The translations under genes and the position numbers were made by a program. From Gavia stellata (Eukaryota > Chordata > Aves > Gaviiformes > Gaviidae), in assembly GCF_030936135.1 (NCBI RefSeq), contig NC_082601.1, forward strand, positions 44,736,671 to 44,800,670: DNA of 64,000 bases, given 5' to 3'. The notes under the pieces were generated by a model. The model was not told where the DNA came from, ran no database searches, and saw nothing but the letters and a program-made list of their open reading frames with translations. Below, piece after piece: positions 46,201-58,931 of this stretch (within the stretch, counting starts at the first letter, position 1; each line of letters starts with the position of its first letter).

Positions 46201-49200
46201 AAAAAAAAAAAAATCAACATTTTGTTTCATAAACAGTAAAGCTCTGCGGAGACGGGGCCTTGAGCAGCAGCCCAGGGGCAATTAAAGCATGAGCCATCCC
46301 GGCAGCACAGGCATAATGGCATTTATAGGGAGAGGGATGCCGTTTGCAGTGCAAAGGTACCGCGGGTTCCCACTGTGTGCCTTGGGTAATGAAGACATTC
46401 AGAAAGCAAAGAGAGAAGTTGGCTGCTCCCCAGGTTCCCTAGCTGAACACTGCTGGCAGAGCAAGAAGTCACCTTCCAACCAGCGTTTGCTGGCCAGCTG
46501 TAAAACCAGAAGGCAACCCCCGTCCAACCGCAGCCCACTCAGGGCGTGGATGACACATGGACATCTCCCACGTTTTGTCCTGATGGCACAGGACAAAGCC
46601 AGGGAGAGAATCAGCTGCCTGACAGCACCTCAGGGGGGATGTGCAGCGCTTTTCACCCAAGCAATGGGTTCTCCTTCACCTCCCTTGCCCTAAATCCACT
46701 CCTCCAACTCCCTGGGGCTGCTCCCCCATCTGCCAGGGCAAAGGAAAGCTCTCGGGGTCTGTCACCCTCATACAAAGGAGGAGGCTGAGCCTCAGAAAAC
46801 ACAAGCGTAATACTTGAAGTGATTCCCACGCAGCCGTTCTGGGCTCCAACCTCCATCGCGATGGCCCAGGTAAAAGTCCTCCAGGTGCTCAACAGTGAAA
46901 CCGTTGGTCAGAAGCCCCGGGGCAGCAGAAGCTGTCTCAAACCTGCAGCTTCCCAGCAAATGAGCTGGGAAAAAGCAGTGTCGTGCTGGAAGGCACAGAG
47001 CTGGAGGGTACGTGGTGAGGGTCACCATGCTGAAGGTGAACGCAGAGAAGCAGCAAGCTTACAGACATGTTTCAAATAGGAAATCATCACCCTCCAACCT
47101 TTGTTCTGATAAAGCATCACTGTACACACCTAGTATATGGGTTTATGTCTCTAATACAGACTTGGTAACAACATATGCTCACTCACTCCTGGCTCCAAAC
47201 CCCTCCTTGGCACTCACTGTATTTACTTCTCATCCTTTCTGGAGGGGAACAGGTCGCAAATTTCCCCAAGTCTCCCTTGCTTCAGCTCCCCAGTGCCTCT
47301 GTCCACAAGTACAGAGCCTCTCCGTAAGCCGCTCACGGCAGCCGGACTGCCACCCCAGAAGTGAAGCCTTCCTGGCACCCAGCCCTTGCTCCAAGAGACT
47401 TCGTCTCCAAGAAAGAAGAGGCCACTTCTCTGTTACACCGAGCAAACCGCTTCTCGGCTGCTGCCAAACCACACGCAGCTGAAGGACTTCTTCAGCAGCA
47501 CATTTCCATCACGACTCAGTCCTCCTTTTCTAAGTTACCCATGGGATTGAAGCAGGAGAAAGAGCACCCATAGAGCTACCAAAGCCCAAAACATACTGCC
47601 CCAAGGAGCTGATAGCACTGGGGGGTGAGAAGGGGGTATGCTCTACTGTCACCCATCCCAGACTCCCCAGCAGCAGGGGCACGGTGGATGTATGCATTTC
47701 TGATGTATATTCTCGCTGCTCATGTTGCTACCTCTCCCCTCTGGTTGCTGACAGAGCACTGCTGTCAGATTTTTGCCTTGCCCGGTTTCTCACTCTCTAC
47801 GTTTTCCATCTTCCTTGTTATAAAAACATCAGCAAAGCAAAAAACTCATTAAATATAACACAGACTTGGGGTTGTGGGGTTTTTTTGTCACTACCAAGGC
47901 TGGGATCTGGCTCGCAGGGTCCCTGCAGGGCAACCTGCCAAGGGACATGCACAGAGAGAGGGCAGCGACATGAGGAATTCCTAATGATATAGGAAGATCC
48001 ACTTGGGAGGAGATAAGGCTGCTGGTTTGTTCAAAACAAATTGGCTGAAAAAATCCTGGATGGAAAGGGAAGAGTCATCTTCTACATGTTTAGCCCAACA
48101 ATCCCTTTCCCCAAAGAATCTACTGGCAATTCATTACGCTGGATTTGTAGCCAAGACGCTCCCACTCTCCAGAGACGTCGGATCAACACACGGAGGGGAC
48201 CTGACATGTGCCATGGAGGTGCACAGCTCCTGTTGATCCACCCTGGCACACGGACCGCATGGCGTGTGTTAGCTCTATCCCAGGGAGGGAACATGTCTCG
48301 CGTGAAGGGGACGAAGAGGTGATGCAGGAACAGCAATGCTCAAAGGAAATGACAAGGCATGGATCCTTAATAAAGGATGGAAACTCTAGAGAACAGCTAA
48401 GTTTGGGGAGGAGCCTTTGGCAGCCTTTGTCACAGGTCTCTAAGAAAAGCCTTGTATAGCCCTTGGATTTAATGTCTTCCTTTTGATGGGAATCCCAAAG
48501 CTGAGGAGCTGGGTACTGCCCTTAGAAAGGGGAACAAATCTGCATTTCAGGAAGAAACCTTTAAGATAAGAAAGATGAGGAAACGTTTGAAATTGACTCC
48601 AGATCTATTATCTCCTGCTGGGCCATTCTGGAGGTCCTTTCCAACACTGCAGAAAACATCTTGGTGCAAAGGCTTAACTTGGCTTTGAGCTATCAAAGGT
48701 CCAAGAGGTAAGGAGAGCCTATTCCTACTCTGTCTCTAACCACATAGAAGAAGAGTAACCAGGAGAGAGTCATGGCTCAGCCGTGTCAGAGAAGGGGCAT
48801 GGGTTGGCATGAGTTCGGCAAGTCCAACCACACAGCAACGGTTGGACTGTGTTGCTTATATGATTGCTCTGCTCAAAGAAGCAGCAGTGACTGAAGAGTA
48901 AGGAGGAAAAAATGGGTTGAACAATTAGAAGAAAAAAAAAAAAAGATCTAAGCACACAGCATCCCTTCCAGGCAGAGAAACAACACTCTTCTCTCCTGTC
49001 CAAAATAAACATGTGTGTCTGATTGATGCTGCTGGGAGTCTCTGATGATTGGCTCCAGCAAGGTTAGATGTATGGATGGTTAAATTCTATTGATCTCACC
49101 TTCGTGAGACCTGATGTTTGATTCCCTCAGTGTCAGACTGAGTGACCTTGATCTGACAATCTAGAATACCAACAGTGCTTAATGTGGACCAGAAATAGTA

Positions 49201-51018
49201 TCTGACATGTTGTCCTTCTGCAGGGCTCTTCATGAGCAATTTGAGGTGTTAATAGCTTGGAGACAGTCTTCATTTCCAGCTCTGCCACAGAGGATCACAT
49301 TGCGTCTGCTGAGGGACCCGGAGAGAGTACATTACTGCATAACCAACATGCAGAGCAGAAAAGGGAGCTGTCGTAACGTCCACAGCGCTAACGAGCCAGC
49401 AAAGGGGCTATGCCCAACCCTGTGGAGCCAAGGCTGCTATCCTGCCAGATGCTTTGGACCCTCAACTGCTACCAACTCAGCAGAGCTGGGTGACTCTGCA
49501 TCCACTGGAAGAACGAGCACCTGCAGGCTCAGGTCCAGCAAAGCCCATTTAGGTGGAGACCGGGGTTATCAAAAGCTGAAAACTGAGTCAGCATTCACAT
49601 TTCCAAAAACCTAAACTGGTTCTAAAAAAAGAAGAGGCAAGATCAACAGGCAACCAGCCAACAAGTGGGCCCAGAGGAAATTAATTCCACACAGCTTCAC
49701 TCTGTTTGTTTCTCTTATTATAAAACACATGCATTGTTCTATCATCAAAGTTAGATTTTCCCTTTAGCTGGTAATTAAACCCTAATCTAATTTACCAGGG
49801 GATGACAGGGGCCTCCAAGCTGAGCTTACAGCCCTGCTCCTCTTCCCCTGCCCATCTCCCTCCACCTGCTTTTGCAGACTTTCCTCTGCATTTTAGGGTC
49901 TGTTCTTGAAGGTGCCATGCATCAAGAAGGGCCTCACTAAAGACTTCTTCTTGTTGCTTGGCAAGACCCAGCTGTGAATGGGCTACCCCAATGCCCAGGT
50001 CTTCTCCCCCAAGCCCTCCTCATAGCCATAGCTAATTTCCACTTCCCAATAGGTCGTCTCCTCTGAGACAGATCCCAATGCCCTAAACAAAACTGTTTAT
50101 TGATGATCTCTAGTATTTCTAATAGCAGCACTTCAATGCACAATGGCTAACTTTGCTCGGTTTCCTAGGGCATTATGGAAAAACCATTTGCTACTGTAAT
50201 CAAAACTGCCCAGACTAGACTTTTGTACTATGTAGAGAGGCCACAGCATGAGGAACTGCTAGAAACGTGTTTATAGACGTGCTCCGGCAATACTGCCAGA
50301 TTGGCTTGGAAACCACAGACCAGCGCTGGGTGGCCCTGCTCCCAGGGGATGTTCAGACAAGTCCTCCCACCAACATCTACAGCTGTACCCAAAGCTGCAG
50401 CAGAACCTGCCATTTCGCTGTAAAACACTAAAGAGCTGTTTGGTGAATGTGACGTGCAGTTGAGCAGATGAAAACTCACTTCACCAAGGTGGTGTTTGCC
50501 TCAGGCCACGAAGATCTGAGAAAGCAGCTTTCCATACCAGCTTTCCTTCCCAGGGGAACCATTACAGGGGCTATGGTAAAGCAGCAGCAAGAGACTGGGG
50601 CAGCGGCACATCGTTCTGGTGGCAGTGCCTGTGTAAGTTTTTCGTATGGCATGACAACAAATAGGGTTGGCAGGGAAGGAAGAGAGCTCCCATTACAGAT
50701 CTGCTTCTCCAAGTGCCTAAGCATGGCTTTGTAGCTCCAGAGACAAAGCAGGATTCTAGGTTACGGGCTATGCAAAAAGTGTTGGTAGCGTCTTACAGTC
50801 CCAGATTGGCTGGAGAATGCTGCCTCTTTCCCAGCATCAAACTGGTGGAGATCACCTATTCCCTGCGCATCTAGCCTGACCACAGCTGGTAGGTGTTCTT
50901 TCCACAAAGGAAAGTTGAAAGCAATTTGTCAGATGCCAGGCAAACAGCTTGGTCTTTGCAAAGTACAAACAGGACACCGGGAAGAAGAGCTTCAAGGAGA
51001 GGGTGGAGGCACACATAC
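43259..51018 (-). other. HYDIN intron 5-6
   Basis: 7.76 kb, with good splice borders. It contains a CR1 3' tail (45,625-45,754) and A-rich tracts near 46,188-46,213 and 48,929-48,945. Several open frames of up to about 160 codons occur on both strands but none resembles a known protein. Confidence 0.6.
45625..45754 (+). mobile_element. CR1 LINE 3'-end fragment
   Basis: Ends with the CR1 3' signature: GACTCAATGGTCC, AGGTCCCTTCCAAC and the terminal ATTCTATGATTCTGTGA. About 130 bp are recognisable, so it is a strongly 5'-truncated copy. Orientation is opposite to HYDIN. Confidence 0.85.
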
Positions 51019-51332
51019 CTCATCTGGTTCACGTGGCTGTCCATCAGGAAGGACCAGTGGTACCGGACAGGAAGTGGGCTGCAGTTTGTCATCTTGACGT
51101 AACGCACAGCTTCGGTGTCATTCAAGAGGCACCCAAAGTCCACGGCCATGGTCGGGAAATGGAGGTTGGGGAAGTAGACTTCTCCCCGAACGGTGACCTG
51201 CTCCTCCTGAGGGTGCTCGAGAAAGCGTATCTTCAGAGCCTTCTCTGCTACCCAGGTATTCAAACCCTCTTCATAAGCAGGGTTAAATCTGATGGAGAGA
51301 TGAAGTTCCTCTCCTATCTCCAGCTTCATGGG
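51019..51332 (-). CDS. HYDIN: HYDIN exon 5
   Basis: 314 bp, entry phase 0, two bases (AG) left over. Acceptor CTTGCAG, donor GTATGT. Encodes MKLEIGEELHLSIRFNPAYE, then VDFGCLLNDTEAVRYVKMTN and PLPVRYHWSF, a clear ASH/MSP-like beta-domain repeat of HYDIN. This was the strongest single match in the window. Confidence 0.95.
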
Positions 51333-53738
51333 CTGCAAGGAGATGAAGAGTATTAACCACCAGTGTGATGAAGTCCCAAGGTCTGACGGCATGAAAATGT
51401 AAATATTCAACGTGTGACCCCAACGTGGCCTTCTCAGTTCATCCTTCCTTTTCTTTACAGTGGGGACCTGCCCACAAGCACCACAACACTCTGGTCTGAG
51501 ACTATCTCAGGCTCATGCCTCTGGGCTCTGCATCAGTACAAGAGGGAAAGAAAGACTGTCCTCCTGAATTCTGGACCCACAGAAGCTATATGCTAAATAC
51601 ATAACTAAACCAGCACTCTGGCAAGCCCGGGCCTTTTGCCCTGACTCCAGAGGAACATCTTTTTCCTCACAGCACAAGCGCAACGGCATTGCAGCCTCAC
51701 CCTTGCAGGTGCTAGTCACTGGCACGGCACAGAAATGGTGGCCGTGCCTACCACAACACGTTTAGCAGAGTCCATACCCAACACCTTCCACCAACAACGG
51801 GGCAGGTGCCAGGGAGGGGCTGGAGGAGCATCCTCAGCCTTCCTGAAAGCAGGGCTGCCCTTGAAGGGAGCAAGCTGCTCTTGAGGTTATCCAAGGATGG
51901 CTGCTGGAGAGCTAGGATGGTTTCCAGGAGACACCTTTACTACGTGGCGTGCCCAGACCTAGTTGCACGCTCCCCTCTCCTCATGGCTTAGAGCCAGGAC
52001 ATATTTCCCCAATTCAGATGATATTTCGTTTCCTTCAGCAACTCGTTTCAAATCTGATTTAGTTCAGGCCAGTCTACTGCTGATTCTAAAGAATAAACCT
52101 CTCTACCAGAGGACCTCCCAACAGAAGCGCACCACCACACTCCTCCCTCTTCAAACCCCACCAGCACCAAGGTCCACGGCTGCTCACCTGAACATCTGCG
52201 GGGAGGGGCTGCCGGTCCGCATCGCAGATCACGAAGGGTTGCTCCAAGGCCAGGACAACGCTGAGTGGCAGGGAGGACATGTTTTTTAATGAAAGAGGCT
52301 GGTACTGAAGAGTTAGGACATCACTGGGTTGCTACAGAAACAGGAGACAAGGAAAAAAACCAACCTGAAGCGGCCACGGACCTCCTTCCCTTTTCTGATG
52401 CATTTCAAGGTTTTCAACCCCAAAAGAGCATACATCTCTATTTACAATTTTATTCACTTCTACCCTTCTAGAAAGGTTTCCTTGAAGGAGATCAGATGCT
52501 TTTCATCTTTAGAAACTACAGCATCCCCCAGGTGACAGGGAAACAGTCTCACGTACAGATGGGGGGATAGGACCCCGAGAGGAGGCAGCTGCTTGAACAA
52601 GATCAAAAGAGAAAGTGAACCCAGAGCTTTTGTCTCTGCGTGGTTTATAGAAACTAGACAGGGTTTGGGAAACTACTTCTGGGTGTATTGACATCAAACA
52701 GCTGCAGCTTCGTAGTACTCGATAAATCAGAGCGTGTGGCATCAAGCAGACCACAGGCAGACATCAGGCAGAGCTGAAAAGCTTCTAAACAAAGCTGAAC
52801 TGCCTGCTCACAGGATTTTGTGCTTCTTTGGAAGCCTGGGAACCAGAGGAGAGACCTGAAAACACAGCAACTAAATAATGAAGTATCTTCTCTTTTTCAG
52901 ACACCTCACGGGAGAGAGAAAGATGATGCAGGAGTCAGGATCCAGAGACTAGAGGGCTCCTGGTTTGTGTTGGTATTACCATCACTGCAGCTGAAGGATA
53001 TCTGCAGGTCCTTTGAAGAAAGTGAGGCTTGGGGAAATGCAAAAGCACACCAAGAGCAGAGAAGGCAAAGAGAGACAAGAGATGACAGTTTTCCCTCATC
53101 AGCCTGAGGAGCTGACAGCTCTCTCAGTTTTTCTCAGCTCCCCTACAGGATCAGTGTTCAGACTTCACCGTGCCTTGAAGGAGGATCCTCAAAAACCTCC
53201 CTTTATCCTGAGTACAGAAACTGGTGTCTCTCTAGAAGTGGCCACGATCCTCCTCAGCAGAGCAGCTGTAATCTCAGTTTTACTTCGGTGAAGTTAAAAA
53301 CCAGTCCCATCCCTAAAAACCTCCTCACTTACTTTACAAAGCACCTCAGGAGGGGTGAGGAGGGGATTTAGCATCGCTCAGCTGCAGCTCTCTGCTCTCC
53401 CACCTGCAGCCCCAGCACACGAGGGGGCTGCGCAAAGCCCACGCTGTTCTCGTGGGTCCCACATGTCTCACCCTGTGCCCTTGGCTCAGCAGCTCAATTC
53501 TGTATCCACATCAAGAAAGGCCGAATACGGCTGGTGAGACTGTCCCCAAGCCCAGAGGAGCAAAATAATGATCTCGGTGTTAATGGCAAAAGCTTGGTCC
53601 TGCTCAAATCAATAGCCAAAGCCCTGAGGACTTGGACAAGATATTTAACTTCCCCCTTTGAACACAAGCACACACACCCCACGGGCTCTCAGTCATCAGC
53701 CAAGCTATTCAATGCCAGCATGCAATCCAAAGACTTAC
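51333..53738 (-). other. HYDIN introns around exon 4
   Basis: Two introns of about 0.86 and 1.4 kb (51,333-52,187 and 52,332-53,738). No repeats or further exons recognised. Confidence 0.55.
52188..52331 (-). CDS. HYDIN: HYDIN exon 4
   Basis: 144 bp, phase 0 at both ends. Acceptor TCTGTAG, donor GTGAGC. Encodes QPSDVLTLQYQPLSLKN and LEQPFVICDADRQPLPADVQ. Confidence 0.92.
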
Positions 53739-53882
53739 CTTCTCCACCCGGAAAGTGATTTCTCTGCAGGATATTTGCAGAATGGGAGCAACGAACTCAC
53801 AGGTGACGTCCACTTGCATAATCTGTGCCTTCCCTGCCTTGCTCCCCACCATGGCGTGACACAGCAGCCGCTCCTTCACTAC
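53739..53882 (-). CDS. HYDIN: HYDIN exon 3
   Basis: 144 bp, phase 0 at both ends. Acceptor CATGCAG, donor GTAAGT. Encodes VVKERLLCHAMVGSKAGKA and QVDVTCEFVAPILQIS and ends in RVEK. Confidence 0.92.
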
Positions 53883-55857
53883 CTGCATGCAAGAGTCACA
53901 CGTCACCCAGCGGGTGCTAGCAGGACGTCCAGAAAACACCCCGCATTTGCTAGCCACCCGACTGGACACACAGGATTTTGATAGTCCGGATAAAAACTGC
54001 ACCACGGGGTCTTGGCCATCAACAGGTATTACTGCCCTAAAGTTACAGTCACTCGTCTCCTCAACAGCCCCCTCTCTTCCTATGCTGCACCCTATTTATT
54101 CTGCACTCAAATGCCCATACCTGCTACACCCCAACATCCACAAAAGGCACTTGAGTCACATGCTGTCTACAATCGTAATAATCCCTGCCCCAAATGATGC
54201 TTGTTTTGATGTGCCCCATCGCTAAGCATAATGCTTACAGAAAGCTGTAGGAACTGATTAAAAATATATATCCCTATATTAAGGGAAACAAGTGGTAGAA
54301 GGGCCAATGCCAGCAAACCCTCCCTTGGAAGCTTAGTGGAAAGGATGCATGGGAAAAACCCAAACAGCCAGCCTGCCTTCACGTAAAGAGGGGATCACTC
54401 ATTCCTAGGATGTACTGTGCCCTCCTAAAGCTGCTTTGAAAAGAAATCTCCCCAGGAAAGAGATGTCTTGCACATCAAACAAAAACCCTCTGCTGAAGCT
54501 GGATGCTCTTATGTTCAAGACTTTTTCCTGATTTCTCATGGTTTCACTTTCCCAAATTCCTCCCGTCGTTTCTCACTCTTCCCTCTGGTACAACACCACA
54601 ACCCAACAACTCCTCGGAGTCTACAGTCTCCAAAATCATCTGTGCTGCATGTGCAGTGCAGGCAGTTGGGCTTCTGACCAACCTGAAGAGAATTAAGTTC
54701 CCAAGACCCAAGTAAGGTGGAAAGCCCACTCCCAGGGTCTTGGCTTTGACTGCACGAGCCAGGCAGCCACAGCTGAGCTCACAGATCCCCTTTGGCCTTT
54801 CCGGGCAAGACACCCTCACCAGTGCCCTGATCACTGTCTTTCCTTTCTGGTACCTTTTTCCCTCTTCAGCAAAACCTTTGGGCTCAGAACTGCCCAGGGA
54901 CAATCCCATCACAGTCAATTAAGTGAGTGATCAAGTCTTCCTCAAGCTGCCACTGAGGCAACCCTTTAAAACACCTTTCAAAGCACTGCTGTCAGCAGGA
55001 GCTTAATGGGGATTTATTCCACATTTGCTTAAACATCTGTGCCCAGTGGTCCTGGAGCCAGGGAATGCACACCAGGGTTAGCTGGCAGTTTCTCTGCAGA
55101 GTTGGATTTCCCCTGGAAAGAAGGGTCCAGGAGGAACACCCAGTGACCCTGCTGAAATCCCCCCCCTCTCAGCTGCCATCCAAGGGTGCTGCAAGACCTG
55201 GCTGCCCTTGGGACACCGGGGCTAGCTGAGAGACTGGGGCGAGCTGGTATGGAAATATTGACAAAAGTCAAGCTGTCAATTATAATGGTCCCTGGGAACA
55301 GGCTCCCACATGGGGAATGATCATTAGAGCTGACACATCCCGTTCGTTTTTTCTCCTCCAAGACTCAGTGCTAGACAAGCCCTCTGCTTACGTTTGTCTA
55401 CAGAGGAAAAATGATGCTGCTCCCAGACACTCCTCCCCTTCACAGGTGGTTTGTTTTACTTGCTGCTTCCCCCAGATAGATGACCTTGCATTTTTTAATC
55501 TACTTTCTGCCTGTCCCCCTAGTCCAAGTATAACTTATTTTCCCTGCCCTTCCTTTCTGCCTCAGCACACGACACCTTATAACCTGCCCTTGGCCCCTGA
55601 AGTAGCAATACTTCCTTCAGCCCCCATTTTGGTGTCAGCAAGTTGGGTTTATGGTAGCTCTAGAAACACAAAAAAGCCTTAGCAACTGATGGTGGCCAGC
55701 AAGAAAAGCAACTGGTGCTCCCATCGTAACTTGTGGCATTAAAACAGTTTCTGGAAAGCTCTTGCTCATTTTCGCAGGCAAATGTCAAGGGGCTGCAAAA
55801 GAACTCCCAGTGGACGTGATCTGATGGGAAAGGCTCAGCCCTCATGGGGGACCTCAC
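53883..55857 (-). other. HYDIN intron 2-3
   Basis: About 2 kb. Open frames of up to 124 codons occur but none looks like HYDIN or a transposon. Confidence 0.55.
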
Positions 55858-56113
55858 CTGCGGAGTGCTGGAGAAGCCTTCCAGCGTCATCTCCACAGTC
55901 TTGCCTGGCATCAGCTCCATCCTCAGAGGCCGAAGCTTAAACACAGGGCAGGCAGGTTTGGGGTTCTGGGCAGAGTCTTTGCCCTTGGTGGTACCAATGG
56001 CAGGGAGACGATGATGCCGGTGAAATGGGCTGAAACCTTCTGTTGTCCAATACAGGTATTGGGTGCGTCGCCCTTTATTCGTCATCTTGAAGCGGTAGCA
56101 GCAGGGATCCAGG
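55858..56113 (-). CDS. HYDIN: HYDIN exon 2
   Basis: 256 bp, starts with the single base completing the previous codon, ends in phase 0. Acceptor TTCTAG, donor GTGAGG. Encodes FKMTNKGRRTQYLYWTTEG and ends GKTVEMTLEGFSSTPQ, a signature HYDIN stretch. The 4.1-kb intron before it holds two solo LTRs. Confidence 0.92.
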
Positions 56114-56348
56114 CTAGAAGAGAAGCAGAGATGGAAAATGTCACGGGAGCTGCCATTTCCCAGCAATCACCCAGCTTCAGCACCCTGAAGGCATTATCCG
56201 ACTGCACACTCAGCAATAAAGGCACCTCCAAAAAGGCTGACCTAGCTCAAAGCTACAGCAAGAGCCAGACCTTGGCTGCCCCGAAGTTTATCACCATCCA
56301 GCAGCTGTTCTGGTTGTGTACAGCAGGGAAAAGCTTCGTGAAGAACAT

Positions 56349-56935
56349 TGTGGTGGGTTGACCTCGGCTGGACGCCAGGTGCCCACCAAGCCGCTCAATC
56401 ACTCCCCTCCTCAGCAGGACAAGGCAGGGAGAAAATAAGATGGAAAAAAACTCCTGGGTCACGAGAAAGGCAGTTTAATACGGCAAAAGCAAAGGCCGCG
56501 CACAGAAGCAAAGGAAAAGAAAAGATTTATTCTCTGCTTTCCATCAGCAGGCGATGTCCAGCCACTTCCCGGGAAGCAGGGCTTCAGTACGCTTAGCGGT
56601 TGCTCCAGAAGACGCACGTCGTAATAACGAATGCCCCCCCTTCCTCCTTCTTCTCTTAGCTTTTATTGCTGAGCAGACGTCATATGCTATGGAATACCCC
56701 TTTGGGCAGTTTGGGTCAGCTGTCCTGGCTATGACCCCTCCCAAGATCTTGCCCACCCCCAGCCTAGCAGTGAGGGGGGAGTGTCGGAGAGACAGCCCAG
56801 ATGCTGTGCGAGCACTGCTCAGCAGTACCCAAAACACCGGTGCCTTATCGACACCTTCCAGCTACCAATACAAAGCACAGCACTATGAGGGCTGCTGCGG
56901 GGAAAATGAACTCCATCTCAGCCAGACCCAACACA
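56349..56935 (-). mobile_element. Solo LTR of an avian endogenous retrovirus, family B
   Basis: 587-bp element. In its own direction (minus) it starts TGTGTTGGGTCTGGC and ends CAACCCACCACA. A perfect 5-bp target-site duplication AACAT lies at 56,344-56,348 and 56,936-56,940. Sense AATAAA lies at 56,526-56,531, and an AATAAAA TATA-like box at about 56,661-56,667. It lies in the HYDIN exon 1-2 intron in the same orientation as HYDIN. Its 3' end shares the TTATTTTCTC ... CTGAGGAGGGGAGTGA layout with LTR copies A and C, so the families are related. Confidence 0.92.
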
Positions 56936-56940
56936 AACAT

Positions 56941-57794
56941 CATCTCAGTTGCTGCAGACAGAGCATCAACAGCCTTTGGGGCTTAATAATCAGAGTATTT
57001 TTCCAAGGGGCTTCCTGCAGGTCTCGCTGCATCAGACACTGAGCTGGCCTGGCCTGGCTGCAAGTGGAGGGAGGAACAGCTTCGCTGCCATTTAACCTCC
57101 TCTTGGGAACTGCTGCCTCAGGTGGCTTCCTCCAAAGATGCTATTGGGGAGGCTGCAGGGTATATAGACTCATCTGGTGATCCGGGCACCACCTGCCTCA
57201 CTGGTGGGATCCCCTCATCCCCCCATCCCTTAGAGAGCAGCCAACCCTCATCGCCCCCAACATATCGCCCTTTGCCTCAACAGTGCAGTTTTGTGTTTTA
57301 GGGAGATAAATGCACTCTGAGAACACAGGATCAACAGAAGTTTTCCCAATACGAACACGGCAGCAAGACCAGCTCTAGCTGCTGAGGGAACGGAGCGACA
57401 ACCAGAGATGAAGAACTAGAGCTAGATATAAAGCCAAATGAATATTCAATGGAAATTGATTCCTTCAGGTAAAGAAACACTAACCGCAGGCTAGTCTGCA
57501 GTAATTCTTTTACCCTCTATAAAGCTGAGCATGACCAGGAAATGAAGAGTTCCTGGAACAGTTATTGTCTTTTTGAAAGGTACAGAACATGTGGCTTACA
57601 AAATGCATGTCTGCCATAAGCAGCTAAATACAAACACACAAGCATGTACTATAGAACAAACAAGTCTGTGAAACAGACTGTTAAAAAAAAAATAACGAGG
57701 TTTACAAGTTTAATATGAAATGGTGTGTGTTGTGGAGAGCAACGGATGAAAGCTCGGAGCAGCTCTGGGGAGATGCAGAATTTGTGGCTCTGGG
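56941..57794 (-). other. HYDIN intron sequence between two LTRs
   Basis: Unique-looking intronic DNA with no recognised element. Confidence 0.5.
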
Positions 57795-58926
57795 TGTATT
57801 GGGTTTGCGTGGCAGCGCTTTGGTAGCAGGGGGGGCTACAGGGGTGGCTTCTGCGAGAAGCTGCTAGAAGCTTCTCCTATGTCTGACAGAGCCAATGCCA
57901 GCCGACTTCAAGACGGATCTGCCACTGGCTAAGGCTGAGCTAATCAGCAACAGTGGTAGCGCCTCTGTGATAACATATTTAAGAAGGGGGAAAAAACTGG
58001 GAAGAGGCAGCCGGAGAAGAGAGGAGTGAGAATATGTGAGAGAAACAACTCTGCAGACCCCAAGGTCAGTGAAGAAGGAGGGGGAGGAGGTGCTCCAGGT
58101 GCCAGAGCAGAGATTCCCCGGCAGCCCGTGGTGAAGACCATGGTGAAGCAGGTTGTCCCCCTGCAGCCCATGGAGATCCACGGTGGAGCAGATATCCACC
58201 TGCAGCCCGTGGAGGACCCCACGCTGGAGCAGGTGGATGCCCGAAGGAGGCTGTGATCCTGTGGGAAACCCATGCTGGAGCAGGCTCCTGGCAGGACCTG
58301 TGTACCCGTGGAGAGAGGAGCCCACACTGGAGCAGGTTTGCTGGCAGGACTTGCGATCCCGCGGGGGACCCACGCTGGAGCAGTCTGTTCCTGAAGGACT
58401 GCACCCCGTGGAAAGGACCCATGCTGGAGCAGTTCGTAAACAACTACAGCCCGTGGGAAGAACCCACGTTGGAGAAGTTCGTGGAGAACTGTCTCCTGTG
58501 GGAGGGACCCCACGCTGGAGCAGGGGAAGAGTGTGAGGAGGAAGGAGCGGCAGAAACAACGTGTGATGAACTGACCGCAACCCCCATTCCCCGTCCCCCT
58601 GCGCTGCTCGGGGGGAAGAGGTAGAAAAATCGGGAGTGAAGTTGAGCCCAGGAAGAAGGGAGGGGTGGGGGGAAGGTGTTGGGTTTTTTTTAAGATTTGC
58701 TTTTACTTCTCATTATCCTACTCTGGTTTTGATTGGTAATAAATTAAACTAATTTCCCCAAGTTGAGTCTGTTTTGCCCATGATGGTAATTGGTGAGTGA
58801 TCTCCCTATGTCCTTATCTCAACCTACGAGCCTTTTCCTCATATTTTCTCTCTCCTGTCCAGCTGAGGAAGGGGAGTGAGTGAGCAGCTGTGTGGTGATT
58901 AGTCCGGCTGGGCTTAAACCACAACA
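57795..58926 (+). mobile_element. Solo LTR of an avian endogenous retrovirus, copy C
   Basis: 1,132-bp element, near-identical to 14,130-15,259. Perfect 5-bp target-site duplication CTGGG at 57,790-57,794 and 58,927-58,931. TATA-like TATTTAA at 57,976-57,982; poly(A) signal AATAAA at 58,738-58,743. It is antisense to HYDIN. The same internal GCTGGAGCAG repeat is present, with an antisense open frame of 238 codons at 57,864-58,580. Confidence 0.95.
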
Positions 58927-58931
58927 CTGGG

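Noticed and set aside
46188..46213. Poly(A) tract as the tail of a processed pseudogene
   Set aside because: No gene-like sequence precedes it on either strand and no target-site duplication was found.
49207..49614. 135-codon + frame in the same intron
   Set aside because: No recognisable motif and ends in ordinary intron sequence; probably chance.
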